A DNA stretch of 64,000 nucleotides from JBBQVS01 sp963792705 (GCA_963792705.1 CAWBXD010000011.1:186001-250000); one strand, 5' to 3'; counted from the first letter of the stretch, positions 27,117 to 36,156 are shown. Translations and numbers: made by a program. Notes: a model not told the origin generated them from the letters alone.

Positions 27117-28514
27117 TTATACTTCCTTCCTTTGTGTACGGATACGTTCCTGTTCCTCGTGAACATCGAGTTCCTCACCTGCGAATTGGAAGAGCAGACG
27201 CATCGCGGTTTCATCACTTACCCAGCCTTCTTGTTTCGCAACCGTCAAGGCAGAGACAAGCAGTTGTGTTGCGCTGGCGAGTGTTTGAGAATCGGCAACA
27301 TCAATTTCTGGAAAGAGGATATCGTAATGAGTGTCACTATCTGGAGCTATGGCTTTTGCTTTACGAGCTTCGAGGAGCACACGGTCAAGAATAGTGCGTA
27401 ACATGGCGCGGAGGATATGCTGACGACGCTGAAATTTTAGAAATGTTGGGAGACCCATTTCGGAGGCAGTTGCGCGATTTCCGTTCGCACCATCGCTCAA
27501 GTAGTGTTCAGGTAGCTGAGCACCGACGGCTAGCATGAGCTTAATTGCGCGTCCGTCCTCGGCGGCCTCATTCGCATTGATCTCTGGCTTGACGGTATTC
27601 CATTGTTCAGCTTCGTTATGTATAATTACGCTCCCCGGTTCGGGAGGATAGGCATATTCCATTTTTTTGCGGTCAACAGCTTTTTTGTCTGCCCCCTGTA
27701 AACGTACATCCCACAGAAATGCACCTTTATATTTATTGATGCGTACTCTATCGGTAAGCCAATCTTTATAGCGGCGTAGCCAGGGAAGGAGGGTAGCAAG
27801 ATCGCTTTTGCCACGCTTCGCGTTCGAGACTTTGTTGATACAAAACTGCACAACCTCAGTGCCAGCCTGAAACCACTCGCCCTCAAAACCAGGCTGGTCA
27901 CGTATGGCGAGAGGTGCAGGATCGCCAGAAGAGGTTGCATTTGCGCCAATGGGTCGTCGATGAAAACGCAGAATCGTTTCGACATCATCGGGATCGGTCT
28001 CTATCTCGTCAATAAGTGAGGGATCAAGCTGACGAATCTTGACGCGCCCATTCATACGGTTGATATAGAAACGCACAAACTGCTCACCATAGAGAGACAA
28101 TTCCGTACAAAGTGAATAAATGCGCGTGTCCATATGATTATCTGGGTCATTCCAAAAGTCCAGCAAGACGCGCTGTACCGTTGGGTCTGTAGCGGCAACA
28201 GTAACGCCTTTGCCTAGAACAAAACTTGTCGTAATCTCGATAATCGCAAACGCAAGCGGATTAGCATTGTATGCTTCATAGCAAGCGTTGTGTATCTCCA
28301 AGTATGTACTGGGCATTGAATCCTTTTGGTAGAAGTTGTCAGACAGGCGACGCCAGTAGTAGTCTTCTTCGTCACCTGTCGCAAGCCTTCCCCAATACTG
28401 ATCTTCCTGTGTAGGGCTTGCGGAAAAAGCGGTTGGGTCAATCTGCTCTTGTATCTGCTGTTGTTGCGAAGGTGGGGAGGACGAGAGCCAACGGAGAAAT
28501 GGTGGGAGTGGCAT
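27117..28514 (-). CDS. Phage-type portal protein
   Basis: 465 residues from ATG 28514, with AGGAGC upstream; the frame continues open upstream but lacks support. It has the alpha/beta pattern and key phrases of portal proteins: EIHNACYEAYNANPLAFAIIEITTSFVLGKG (in part), YGEQFVRFYINRMNGRVKIRQLDPSLIDEIE (in part), GTEVVQFCINKVSNAKRGKSDLATLLPWLRRYKDW (in part), and a helical stem and crown region ending near ELDVHEEQERI. Twelve copies would form the dodecameric channel used by the terminase. Length is normal. It is the first gene of a three-gene minus-strand operon, 24 kb away from the terminase. Confidence 0.82.
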   Translation of the reverse strand: MPLPPFLRWLSSSPPSQQQQIQEQIDPTAFSASPTQEDQYWGRLATGDEEDYYWRRLSDNFYQKDSMPSTYLEIHNACYEAYNANPLAFAIIEITTSFVLGKGVTVAATDPTVQRVLLDFWNDPDNHMDTRIYSLCTELSLYGEQFVRFYINRMNGRVKIRQLDPSLIDEIETDPDDVETILRFHRRPIGANATSSGDPAPLAIRDQPGFEGEWFQAGTEVVQFCINKVSNAKRGKSDLATLLPWLRRYKDWLTDRVRINKYKGAFLWDVRLQGADKKAVDRKKMEYAYPPEPGSVIIHNEAEQWNTVKPEINANEAAEDGRAIKLMLAVGAQLPEHYLSDGANGNRATASEMGLPTFLKFQRRQHILRAMLRTILDRVLLEARKAKAIAPDSDTHYDILFPEIDVADSQTLASATQLLVSALTVAKQEGWVSDETAMRLLFQFAGEELDVHEEQERIRTQRKEV

Positions 28515-28597
28515 AGTGGGTTGCTCCTGTGAGTTTGTTGAGGGTGTTAAGAAGAGAGATGACGGATGATACAGCCGTTGGAAGTGGCTATATCTCA

Positions 28598-28626
28598 AGT
28601 ATACGTACAAGCAAGCAAACTGTCAA
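28598..28626 (-). promoter_or_regulatory. Sigma-70-type promoter of the portal operon
   Basis: Minus strand TTGACA (28626-28621), 17-bp spacer, TATACT (28603-28598): a consensus -35 with near-consensus -10. The predicted start near 28590 leaves a leader of about 76 nt before the portal ATG. Confidence 0.65.
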
Positions 28627-28653
28627 GATATATTTGAAAATTAGCATTGATGA

Positions 28654-28659
28654 TATAAT
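28654..28659 (+). promoter_or_regulatory. -10 box placing the kinase start at or near the mRNA 5' end
   Basis: A perfect TATAAT ends 6 nt before ATG 28666, so transcription would start about at that ATG. No Shine-Dalgarno is present. This fits a leaderless message, but the -35 (TTGAAA at 28634) is only 14 bp away. Confidence 0.35.
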
Positions 28660-28665
28660 AACCAC

Positions 28666-29181
28666 ATGCAAAAGATGACAACATTATATGTTATGTGTGG
28701 TTTGCCTTTTGCGGGTAAGTCCACCTTGGTTAAAGAGCTTATTAAGCGGTTTGATTTCTCGCTTGTTGCATCTGATGAGATTAATTCTGAAAGAGGCATA
28801 GGCTTACATGGAGAAGCTATACCTATGCAAGAGTGGGACAAAACCTATGATGTAGTGTATAAACGGCTCATGCAATTGTTAAGTCAGGGAAAGACTGTGA
28901 TTTATGATGATTGCAATTTTACTAAAAAGCAAAGAGATATAGCAAAAGATATAGCACAAACACAGCAAGCCCAAACTAGAGTGATTTATGTTAACACGTC
29001 TAAAGAAGAGGTAATAAAACGCTGGCAGCAGAATAGAATAACTTCTCATCGTTTTGATATACGCGATGAAGACTTTGCACAGGTTGTGGATAATTTTCAA
29101 GCACCAACACAAGATGAAGGTGTTATTATTTATAATGACTCTTTTCCTCTTGAGAAGTGGGTAGAACTCTATTTACTATAA
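28666..29181 (+). CDS. P-loop kinase-like ATPase (AAA_33 / zeta-toxin-like fold)
   Basis: 171 residues. The Walker A GLPFAGKST is near residue 14. A SDEINSERG segment follows as in small-molecule or nucleotide kinases, then VIYDDCNFTKKQRD and RVIYVNTSKEEVIKRWQQNR, which resembles the LID region. Members phosphorylate small molecules or RNA ends; the substrate here cannot be told. The gene is visibly more AT-rich than its neighbours, which suggests recent acquisition. It is divergent from the portal operon and lies 12 bp before a DUF1697 gene. A second ATG at 28675 is possible. Confidence 0.75.
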   Translation: MQKMTTLYVMCGLPFAGKSTLVKELIKRFDFSLVASDEINSERGIGLHGEAIPMQEWDKTYDVVYKRLMQLLSQGKTVIYDDCNFTKKQRDIAKDIAQTQQAQTRVIYVNTSKEEVIKRWQQNRITSHRFDIRDEDFAQVVDNFQAPTQDEGVIIYNDSFPLEKWVELYLL

Positions 29182-29193
29182 TGAGGTGTAATA

Positions 29194-29733
29194 ATGACAT
29201 CTTTTGTGTCGCTGTTCCGTGGCATCAATGTTGGGGGCAATCATAAAGTAAAAATGGATGAACTCCGAGATTTGCATGTATCGCTAGGCTTACACGATGT
29301 CTTATCCTATATACAGAGTGGGAACATTGTATTCAAAAGCGATAATACAGATGCGGCACAACTACGCCAGCAAATTGAGGACAGCTTTGAAAAGAAGTTT
29401 GGCTTTCATGCCAATGTTCTCGTCCGCACCGCGCCAGAGTTACAAGCCATCATTGCAAACAACCCATTTCAGAAGCACCAAAGCAAAGAGTCAAATTGGG
29501 TTGTTGTTCTGTTTTTAGCAGCAAGACCCGACAGTAACGCACAAACAGAAATACTAAAGTACGACGGTCCTGAAGAACTTTTTATCATCGGTAAAGAGCT
29601 ACATATCTATTATCCAGATGGTATTGGGCGTTCAAAACTTTCGCATAGCTTTATTGAGAAGACGCTCAAAACATCTGGAACAGCAAGAAATTGGAATACA
29701 GTACACAAGTTGCACGAGATGATGCAACAATAG
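29194..29733 (+). CDS. DUF1697 family protein
   Basis: 179 residues, the usual family size. It starts with the signature SLFRGINVGGNHKVKMDEL and contains YIQSGNIVF, followed by FGFHANVLVRTAPEL; it ends with the RNWNTVHKL segment. DUF1697 proteins are small soluble alpha/beta proteins without a settled function. TGAGGTG precedes the ATG. It probably forms an operon with the P-loop kinase 12 bp upstream. Confidence 0.88.
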   Translation: MTSFVSLFRGINVGGNHKVKMDELRDLHVSLGLHDVLSYIQSGNIVFKSDNTDAAQLRQQIEDSFEKKFGFHANVLVRTAPELQAIIANNPFQKHQSKESNWVVVLFLAARPDSNAQTEILKYDGPEELFIIGKELHIYYPDGIGRSKLSHSFIEKTLKTSGTARNWNTVHKLHEMMQQ

Positions 29734-29759
29734 GAATTAGAGCGGCCCTTTATTTAGCG

Positions 29760-30770
29760 TCATGGTACAATCGCTTCTAACGCTTCGACAAACGCAAATG
29801 CGGATTGATAGCGTTTTGCTGGCTCCAACTCAAGCGCATGCAATACGACCTGCTCTAGTAGTGGTGATACGTGTTCGTTCAGAAACCGAAGTGGTATAAG
29901 TTCTAGCCCCTCGGCGCGTTCTTGCACTGTTGTACTTCCCCCATATTGCCCCTTTCCCACAAGAACTCTAGCACGTTGTCTTCTTGCTGGCGTGATAGGT
30001 GCGAAATGCGTAAGCAAGAGATACAGGATTGCGCCCAGTGAGTAGACATCGGAACGCACATCGGCTATACCATTGAGAAGTTCCGGTGCCACAAACGCAT
30101 TATCTATCGACTTAGCGGCTATAGGAAATATTTGCGAGTGAATTGTTGACACATTGAAGTCGGTCGTCTTCCAATAGCTGGGAGCTGGGGGCCAGGAGGG
30201 GAGCAAGACGGGCGACCATGCCGCCTCACCTCGTCCATCGACAAGGATAGAGGTAGGTGTCAAGTTCCCCAGCACAATGCCTTGACGGTGCAGACGTGCC
30301 ACCATACGGCACAGTTGTGTTGCCCAACGCAATGCGATGCCTTTATCTATCCACTCTGGCCATAGAGCATGGGCAAGGAGGAGCGTGTCAAGCGGAGTTG
30401 CATAGTCATATTGTGGTGTTTTGGCGTCACTTAGTTGCATAACAAGATAGTGCTGTTCACCCTCAATCCACACACGGTCCCCTGCCGTAGGTAAATGGGA
30501 CGATCCGAAAACGCTTGGTGCGACAAATTCCTCGAATGCCGCCGCTTCGATCAGGGCGCGAGTCCGTTGAGGGAGTCCGGTCAACACAAGTTCGCGGATA
30601 GCTACTAACGGTTCATATGTCGATTTATTTTGACGAGGAAGATCGTTCAAGAAGGAGGAAAGTTGCTCTTCGCTAGAAAGACGATGCCCAAGATACAAAT
30701 TGAGTCGAGGACGTTGTACAAGACAACGCATAATACGATAACGGCCCTCAAGAATAACCTTTTCCTGCAT
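29760..30770 (-). CDS. Serine/threonine kinase-like protein lacking catalytic residues (pseudokinase)
   Basis: 336 residues from ATG 30770 (GTGGAGT just upstream). The C-lobe is clearly kinase-like: LHRQGIVLGNLTPTSILVD near residue 165, VAPELLNG as the APE segment, and SDVYSLGAILYLLLTHF as helix F. The HRD motif reads VLGN, so the catalytic Asp is Asn; no DFG is visible where expected (WSPVLLPSW), and no GxGxxG loop is evident. The lysine region is unclear (YEPLVAIREL). Catalysis is unlikely; a scaffold or ligand-sensing role is the inference. No TM segment is present. Confidence 0.75.
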   Translation of the reverse strand: MQEKVILEGRYRIMRCLVQRPRLNLYLGHRLSSEEQLSSFLNDLPRQNKSTYEPLVAIRELVLTGLPQRTRALIEAAAFEEFVAPSVFGSSHLPTAGDRVWIEGEQHYLVMQLSDAKTPQYDYATPLDTLLLAHALWPEWIDKGIALRWATQLCRMVARLHRQGIVLGNLTPTSILVDGRGEAAWSPVLLPSWPPAPSYWKTTDFNVSTIHSQIFPIAAKSIDNAFVAPELLNGIADVRSDVYSLGAILYLLLTHFAPITPARRQRARVLVGKGQYGGSTTVQERAEGLELIPLRFLNEHVSPLLEQVVLHALELEPAKRYQSAFAFVEALEAIVP

Positions 30771-31043
30771 ACACTCCACCACTTCCTCCACATCACATCT
30801 TATTGTACACAACGAAAAATATTGTTATGTTTAACATGTATGATAAGTAAGCATGACAGCTCTCGCCACTATCATGCCTTTTTGCCCCTATCATGTCTTA
30901 TCACGTAGCAAAAGCGGTATTTGACATTTCATAGAAAATACCGTAGGATAGAGCCACGTACCTCATACCTCAGGTTTTCATCCTTTTGCAGTTGATCGTA
31001 TCGTCGTTCATAGTTGAGCGACCTAACAAAGGGAGTCTGCTCG
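30771..31043. other. Intergenic region, no feature recognised
   Basis: About 270 bp between divergent genes (pseudokinase on minus, DUF3311 on plus). No ORF, hairpin or convincing promoter was identified. Confidence 0.4.
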
Positions 31044-31256
31044 ATGGTTGACCGTCCTTCACGCTCTGCAACGCGGAAGAACCGCAGAGCATTTCTTTTC
31101 CTGCTCATCATCCCCTTTATCGTCCTGCTCTGGCCGCCTTTTTATAACTTCATAAACCCAGAGTTGTTCGGCATCCCATTTTTCTACTGGTTTCAACTGT
31201 TGTGGGTCATCATCACAGCCATTATTACGGCACTGGTCTACTTCGTGGGAGCGTAA
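31044..31256 (+). CDS. DUF3311 small membrane protein
   Basis: 70 residues from ATG 31044, with AAAGGGAG upstream. A basic N-terminus is followed by two membrane segments (FLFLLIIPFIVLLWPPFY and YWFQLLWVIITAIITALVYF). DUF3311 proteins are typically encoded directly before a sodium:solute symporter, as here, and are thought to be its partner subunit. A small hairpin (about 31308-31340) sits between the two genes. Confidence 0.8.
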   Translation: MVDRPSRSATRKNRRAFLFLLIIPFIVLLWPPFYNFINPELFGIPFFYWFQLLWVIITAIITALVYFVGA

Positions 31257-31353
31257 AGCGCTTTCCGTTAGGTAGCTACTCTCATCGTGCGGTGAAGCAT
31301 GAAAGTGTTCTCGCTCGTTGGTGAGCAACGGAGCGAGAGAGGAGTATTTCACA

Positions 31354-32946
31354 ATGGTTCATTGGGACGCAATTATTATCTTCGTTGTCTTTTTTCTGCT
31401 TGTGACGGTGCTTGGTTTTGTAGCAGCACGTTGGCGTCAAGGCGATTTAAACACCATGAATGAGTGGGGCCTTGCCGGACGACGCTTCGGCACGGTTATT
31501 ACCTGGTTCCTTCTGGGTGGCGACCTTTACACAGCATACACGTTTATCGCGGTCCCTGGTGCCATGTTCGCAGCGGGCGCATTAACGGGCTGGTATGCTA
31601 TTCCGTACACGATTCTTGTCTACCCACTTATTTACGTGCTCATGCCAAAGTTCTGGTCCGTCTGTAAACAGCATGGCTATGTCACAGCAGCCGACTTTGT
31701 AAAGGACCGCTTCGGCAGTCCACCGTTAGCCTTAGCGGTTGCGTTCACTGGTATCCTGGCGACACTCCCATACATCGCATTGCAGATGTTTGGTATTCAG
31801 GTTTCGCTCGCGGCTCTAGGCATTCCACTGAGCACCTCGGTTGGCGGCATCAATATTGACTTTCCACTCATCATCGCCTTCCTCATCCTGGCAGCGTATA
31901 CGTATACAAGCGGCCTACGCGCACCTGCGATGATTGCATTGGTGAAAGACATCATGATTTTCATTGTGTTGTTCGCCACGATTATCTACATCCCTATCAA
32001 GCTTGGCGGCTTTGGGCCAATCTTTACGGCAGTCCATGCCAAAGCGGTGGCGAGTCACTTAGCGGCAACGGCAACCAAGCCACAAACGTTCTTTGACATT
32101 CTTACACCGAAACAGTTTACAGCATACGTGACACTAGCTTTGGGTTCCACTCTCGCGCTATTCCTGTATCCGCACTCGCTCACAGGTATTCTCAGCAGCA
32201 GTAGTCAGCGTGTTATCAAGCGCAACATGGCACTTTTGCCCATCTATTCGTTAATGCTCGGTTTATTGGCATTGCTTGGCTATATGGCAATCGCGGCAAA
32301 GGTCAAACCTGCCACGGCTAACCTTGCGGTCCCTGCATTGCTTAATTACGCGTTCCCCTCGTGGTTCATTGGCTTTGCCTTTGCCGCGATTGCGATAGGC
32401 GCGCTCGTGCCTGCGGCGGTGATGTCTATCGCGGCTGCAAACCTGTTTACCCGCAACATCTATAAGGAGTACATAAAGAAAGACGCGAGTGACAGGGAAG
32501 AGTCGCAGGTTGCTAAAATCACCTCGTTCCTGGTAAAGTTTGGTGCGTTGCTCTTCATCGCCTATCTGCCAACAGCGCAGATTATCACCTTCCAGCAACT
32601 CGGTGGTACATGGATACTTCAAACACTGGTTCCTGTATACATCGGTCTCTATACCAATTGGTTCAATCGTTGGGCGTTGCTGATCGGTTGGTTAGCTGGG
32701 ATGGTTGCTGGCACAGGCATGTTCATTGCAACCGGCCTCAAGTCAACCATTTACCCTGTATTCGGCATTGGCATGTACATTGGTATCTCAGCCCTCTTGC
32801 TGAACGTGATTGTGGCCGTTATCCTCACACCAATCTTTGAGGCGGCGGGAGCACGACGCGGTAGCGATCTCACGCAACCCTCAGACTACGACGTGGATGA
32901 TGCACCCGTTGAGCCTGTCGAGGTTGGACGAGAAGCTTTAGGTTAG
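31354..32946 (+). CDS. Sodium:solute symporter (SSS family)
   Basis: 530 residues from ATG 31354 (AGAGGAGT upstream); about 13 membrane segments. Family features include NEWGLAGRRFGTVITWFLLGGDLYTAYTF (seen in part), VTAADFVKDRFGS, YTYTSGLRAPAMIALVKD and PHSLTGILSSSSQRVIKRN. This resembles the MctP/ActP/PutP branch, which imports monocarboxylates, acetate or proline with Na+. The pairing with DUF3311 supports a carboxylate transporter. It is the last gene of its operon, with a 27-bp hairpin directly after. Confidence 0.88.
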   Translation: MVHWDAIIIFVVFFLLVTVLGFVAARWRQGDLNTMNEWGLAGRRFGTVITWFLLGGDLYTAYTFIAVPGAMFAAGALTGWYAIPYTILVYPLIYVLMPKFWSVCKQHGYVTAADFVKDRFGSPPLALAVAFTGILATLPYIALQMFGIQVSLAALGIPLSTSVGGINIDFPLIIAFLILAAYTYTSGLRAPAMIALVKDIMIFIVLFATIIYIPIKLGGFGPIFTAVHAKAVASHLAATATKPQTFFDILTPKQFTAYVTLALGSTLALFLYPHSLTGILSSSSQRVIKRNMALLPIYSLMLGLLALLGYMAIAAKVKPATANLAVPALLNYAFPSWFIGFAFAAIAIGALVPAAVMSIAAANLFTRNIYKEYIKKDASDREESQVAKITSFLVKFGALLFIAYLPTAQIITFQQLGGTWILQTLVPVYIGLYTNWFNRWALLIGWLAGMVAGTGMFIATGLKSTIYPVFGIGMYIGISALLLNVIVAVILTPIFEAAGARRGSDLTQPSDYDVDDAPVEPVEVGREALG

Positions 32947-32948
32947 CC

Positions 32949-33006
32949 AAAAAGTTGGCGATATAGAAAAGAATGTTTGCATTCTTTTCTATATCGCCAA
33001 CTTTTT
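32949..33006 (+). terminator. 27-bp hairpin with T-run
   Basis: Perfect arms 32949-32975 and 32980-33006 with a 4-nt loop; the right arm ends in T7. A classic intrinsic terminator, only unusually long. Confidence 0.9.
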
Positions 33007-33123
33007 TTATGTGGCCTAATTGTACTATTTATTCGTTCCTCGAAGAGAAAATAAGTATACTCAACAGATACACTACTACTATCTGGTTCGCAGTTGGGAT
33101 GTTATGTGGCAGGGAGGAATATT

Positions 33124-36100
33124 TTGAGGACCACTCACCCCGTTTTCACGCACCCATTTTTCCAGAAAACCAGCACGCGTTGGTTACTTTCTGGTATTTG
33201 TTTATTACTTTTCATTTCGATACTTGCTGGTATATTTGTTTTTCCTAACCTTGTAAAAACTCATGCGGCTAATCCATCCGCTTATACCATCACGGGTACT
33301 GTTTTTGATGATTATAACCAAAATGGTACACAGGATAGTCGTGAGCCTGGCATTAACAGCATCATAGTAACAGCGTACAATGGTGCAAATACCGTTGTTG
33401 CAACAGACACGACGAAAACTGTTGGAGCGGTGCTAGGACAATACACGCTCCCCATCGCAAGTGGTGTAGGACCTACACGTGTTCAGTTTACCAATTTTGG
33501 AGCGACAAGCACACTTTTGGCATTATCTGGCTTCGAGTCATCGACACATGTAGGAGGCACCTCTGTCGCCTTTGTTGATGGAACTCAAAGCTCTAACACC
33601 GTCAATTTCGGCTTAGAGCATCCTGCCGAATATTGCCAAAATAATCCAGAGCTAGCTACCAGTTGCTATGTGCGAGGCGATCAAACACGAACAACCGATG
33701 ATGTTGTAGTTCACTTTCCCTACACGAGTAGTGGTAGTGGCATGATGCCGATGGCTCTAGCAAAAGCACCGGATGTTGGCTCAACCTGGGGTTTGACGTA
33801 TCGACGATCAACGGATACGTTGTTCTTAGCATCGTACTTTAAACGGCACAGTGCTTTTAAACCAGGAGGAAGTACAGGAGCTATTTATAGCATCGGCGAT
33901 GCGGATAGCATGATGCCTATGGTTGGAAGTTCTGCGTTTGTGGACCTCAATACTCTATTTAGCGCGAATACGGCTGGCGCAAATACTCATGATCCAACAA
34001 GTAACTATAATACCGATGGGACTGCATACGACGACGTTGGGAAAGTATCGCTGGGTGGGCTGGCAATTTCCGAGGATGAGAGTACACTCTACGTTGTAAA
34101 CCTCTTCGACAAGCAACTCTATCGCTTACCTATTGGGACAGCTCCTAACGCACCTACCGCGCCACTTGCGTCGAATGTTACGCGTACAGCAATTCCTGTA
34201 CCAAGTGATTGTTCATCAAGTGACTTCCGTCCATTTGCTGTAACCGTGTATCGTGGGCAAGTATATGTGGGAGCCGTCTGCTCAGCTGAGTCCACCATCA
34301 CGGGGGGTCTTCCTAATGGCGATGCCACCAAGTTGCCAGCCTATATCTTCAGTTATACCGACAGCAACGGCTTTGTGACAAATCCAGTGCTGGAATTTCC
34401 GCTTAACTATACACGTCGCTGCGCGAACAACGCGAATAATGGCAGCTCATGTCGCTCTACAAATCCGGCGGCGTGGAGTCCGTGGGAATCAACCTTTTCA
34501 TCCTCAACCGGTTCCTATACAACTCATCCTCAACCGATGTTAACAAGTATCGCTTTTGACAATGGCAATATGATCCTGGGTCTGCGTGATCGTTTCGGTG
34601 ATCAAACAGGTGTGAATGCTCCATCACCATCTGGTTCGGGATCGTATAACGGAATTACGGCTGGCGATACACTACGAGCGTGTTTACAAACGGCTGGCGA
34701 TATCACCTCTGGCTGGACGCTGGAAAGCAACGCGACCTGTGGAGGCATTCAAACAAACGGTAAAGACACTGGCATGGGTCCTGGTGCTGCTGTCTACAAT
34801 GCTACAACTGGAAATGGTCTCTACTATTATCAGGGGCGCTTCTTGCCATATCATGACTATGTTTCTTTGGGAGGAGTCCTACAAATTCCGGGCTTTCCTG
34901 GTGTCATAACAACGACCTTCGACCCGACCACACATGTTGACAGTGGTGGAGTACGAACGTTTGACAACACCGCAGGCACGATGACGAATAGTTTCGAGGT
35001 TTATAATCAAGGAACGCCAAACACGTTCTCGAAAGCAAATGGTCTTGGTTCTCTCGTCGCATTTTGTCATTCGGCATCAATCTCAATCGGGAATCGTGTC
35101 TGGCTCGACACAAATGGAAACGGAATACAAGACCCCAACGAGCCGCCACTGCCAAATGTTACCGTCCACCTCTACGCCATTGGTGGTACAACACCTTTGC
35201 AGACGACAACGACCGACACAAACGGGAACTATTACTTTTCTGTCTCGCCTTATACTTCGTATGTAATCAAATTGGATAATGCGGCAGATTATGGCTCTTC
35301 TGGTCCACTAGCAGGCTATCAGCTAACCAGTGCCTATCAAGACACTGCTACGGGTGCAGCAGACTCTAAAGGTGTTCTTCCACAGACCAGTAATAGCATT
35401 AGCACGGGAAATTATCCTCAAGCAACGACTCAAGCGCACAACCCAGGAGAGAATGATTATACTGTTGACTTTGGTTTTAATCCTCCACCCGATCTGGCCC
35501 TGGTAAAAACCAATACTGGCGGCAACACATTTGAGGTAGGGCACACAGTTACTTATCGGTTACAAGTGAGCAATGCATCCACTACTGGTCCTGTCGTTTC
35601 GTCTCAGGATATTACTGTGACCGATCCTATGCCAGTAGGACTGCAGCAGGTAAGCGCAACTGGTACTGGTTGGAGTTTCTCTATTAACACCGCAACCAGC
35701 CCTATAACGGTGACGGCAACGTATACCGGAGCCTATCCTGTTACGCCCCAAGCAGTGTTGCCCACATTTACGATCACAGGCACATTGACCAGTGCCGCGA
35801 TGGGAAACTTGACGAATACCGCAACCGTTAGTACGCCTAATGACAGCGTCACATCAAACAATAGTGGAGCGGATAGTATTATGGTAAACGCAGCACCCAC
35901 CCCAACGCCAATTATCACACCAACTCCAACGCGAGGCATAACGCCAACACCGGGCATAACGCCTACTCTAACACCGGGACTAACACCGACGCCCACTTTT
36001 GGAGTGACACCAACGCCAACGCCTGGCACAACACCCACACCGGGCATAACTCCAACTCCTGGAGTAACGCCAAAAGCGGTTAGTACGCCAGTTCCAACAG

Positions 36101-36156
36101 GTGGAACAGGTCCTACCGGAGACCCAGGATTGCCGCCAACAGGAAACTGGTTTTAA
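33124..36156 (+). CDS. Large surface protein with SdrD-B and DUF11 domains, ends LPPTG-NWF
   Basis: 1010 residues from TTG 33124, preferred because GGGAGG lies 6 nt upstream; another TTG lies at 33094. A signal peptide (LLSGICLLLFISILAGIFVF) leads into an SdrD-B-like domain (ITGTVFDDYNQNGTQDSREP). A central ~500-residue propeller-like region follows (AISEDESTLYVVNLFDKQLY). A second SdrD-B unit (IGNRVWLDTNGNGIQDPNEP) comes near residue 655, then a DUF11 domain (DLALVKTNTGGNTFEVGHTV) and a Thr-Pro linker. The C-terminus is GLPPTGNWF, with no hydrophobic segment or basic tail after the LPxTG-like motif. The next gene is a sortase. It is likely exported and displayed, but how it is anchored is unclear. 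Confidence 0.8.
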   Translation: MRTTHPVFTHPFFQKTSTRWLLSGICLLLFISILAGIFVFPNLVKTHAANPSAYTITGTVFDDYNQNGTQDSREPGINSIIVTAYNGANTVVATDTTKTVGAVLGQYTLPIASGVGPTRVQFTNFGATSTLLALSGFESSTHVGGTSVAFVDGTQSSNTVNFGLEHPAEYCQNNPELATSCYVRGDQTRTTDDVVVHFPYTSSGSGMMPMALAKAPDVGSTWGLTYRRSTDTLFLASYFKRHSAFKPGGSTGAIYSIGDADSMMPMVGSSAFVDLNTLFSANTAGANTHDPTSNYNTDGTAYDDVGKVSLGGLAISEDESTLYVVNLFDKQLYRLPIGTAPNAPTAPLASNVTRTAIPVPSDCSSSDFRPFAVTVYRGQVYVGAVCSAESTITGGLPNGDATKLPAYIFSYTDSNGFVTNPVLEFPLNYTRRCANNANNGSSCRSTNPAAWSPWESTFSSSTGSYTTHPQPMLTSIAFDNGNMILGLRDRFGDQTGVNAPSPSGSGSYNGITAGDTLRACLQTAGDITSGWTLESNATCGGIQTNGKDTGMGPGAAVYNATTGNGLYYYQGRFLPYHDYVSLGGVLQIPGFPGVITTTFDPTTHVDSGGVRTFDNTAGTMTNSFEVYNQGTPNTFSKANGLGSLVAFCHSASISIGNRVWLDTNGNGIQDPNEPPLPNVTVHLYAIGGTTPLQTTTTDTNGNYYFSVSPYTSYVIKLDNAADYGSSGPLAGYQLTSAYQDTATGAADSKGVLPQTSNSISTGNYPQATTQAHNPGENDYTVDFGFNPPPDLALVKTNTGGNTFEVGHTVTYRLQVSNASTTGPVVSSQDITVTDPMPVGLQQVSATGTGWSFSINTATSPITVTATYTGAYPVTPQAVLPTFTITGTLTSAAMGNLTNTATVSTPNDSVTSNNSGADSIMVNAAPTPTPIITPTPTRGITPTPGITPTLTPGLTPTPTFGVTPTPTPGTTPTPGITPTPGVTPKAVSTPVPTGGTGPTGDPGLPPTGNWF

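Noticed and set aside
1103..28514. A simple intact prophage
   Set aside because: No integrase, attachment sites, repressor, lysis or replication genes; structural genes are on both strands with many cell-type genes between.
35733..36047. Minus-strand frame rich in MPGVGV repeats
   Set aside because: Antisense shadow of the Thr-Pro linker of the surface protein; low complexity and no start signal.
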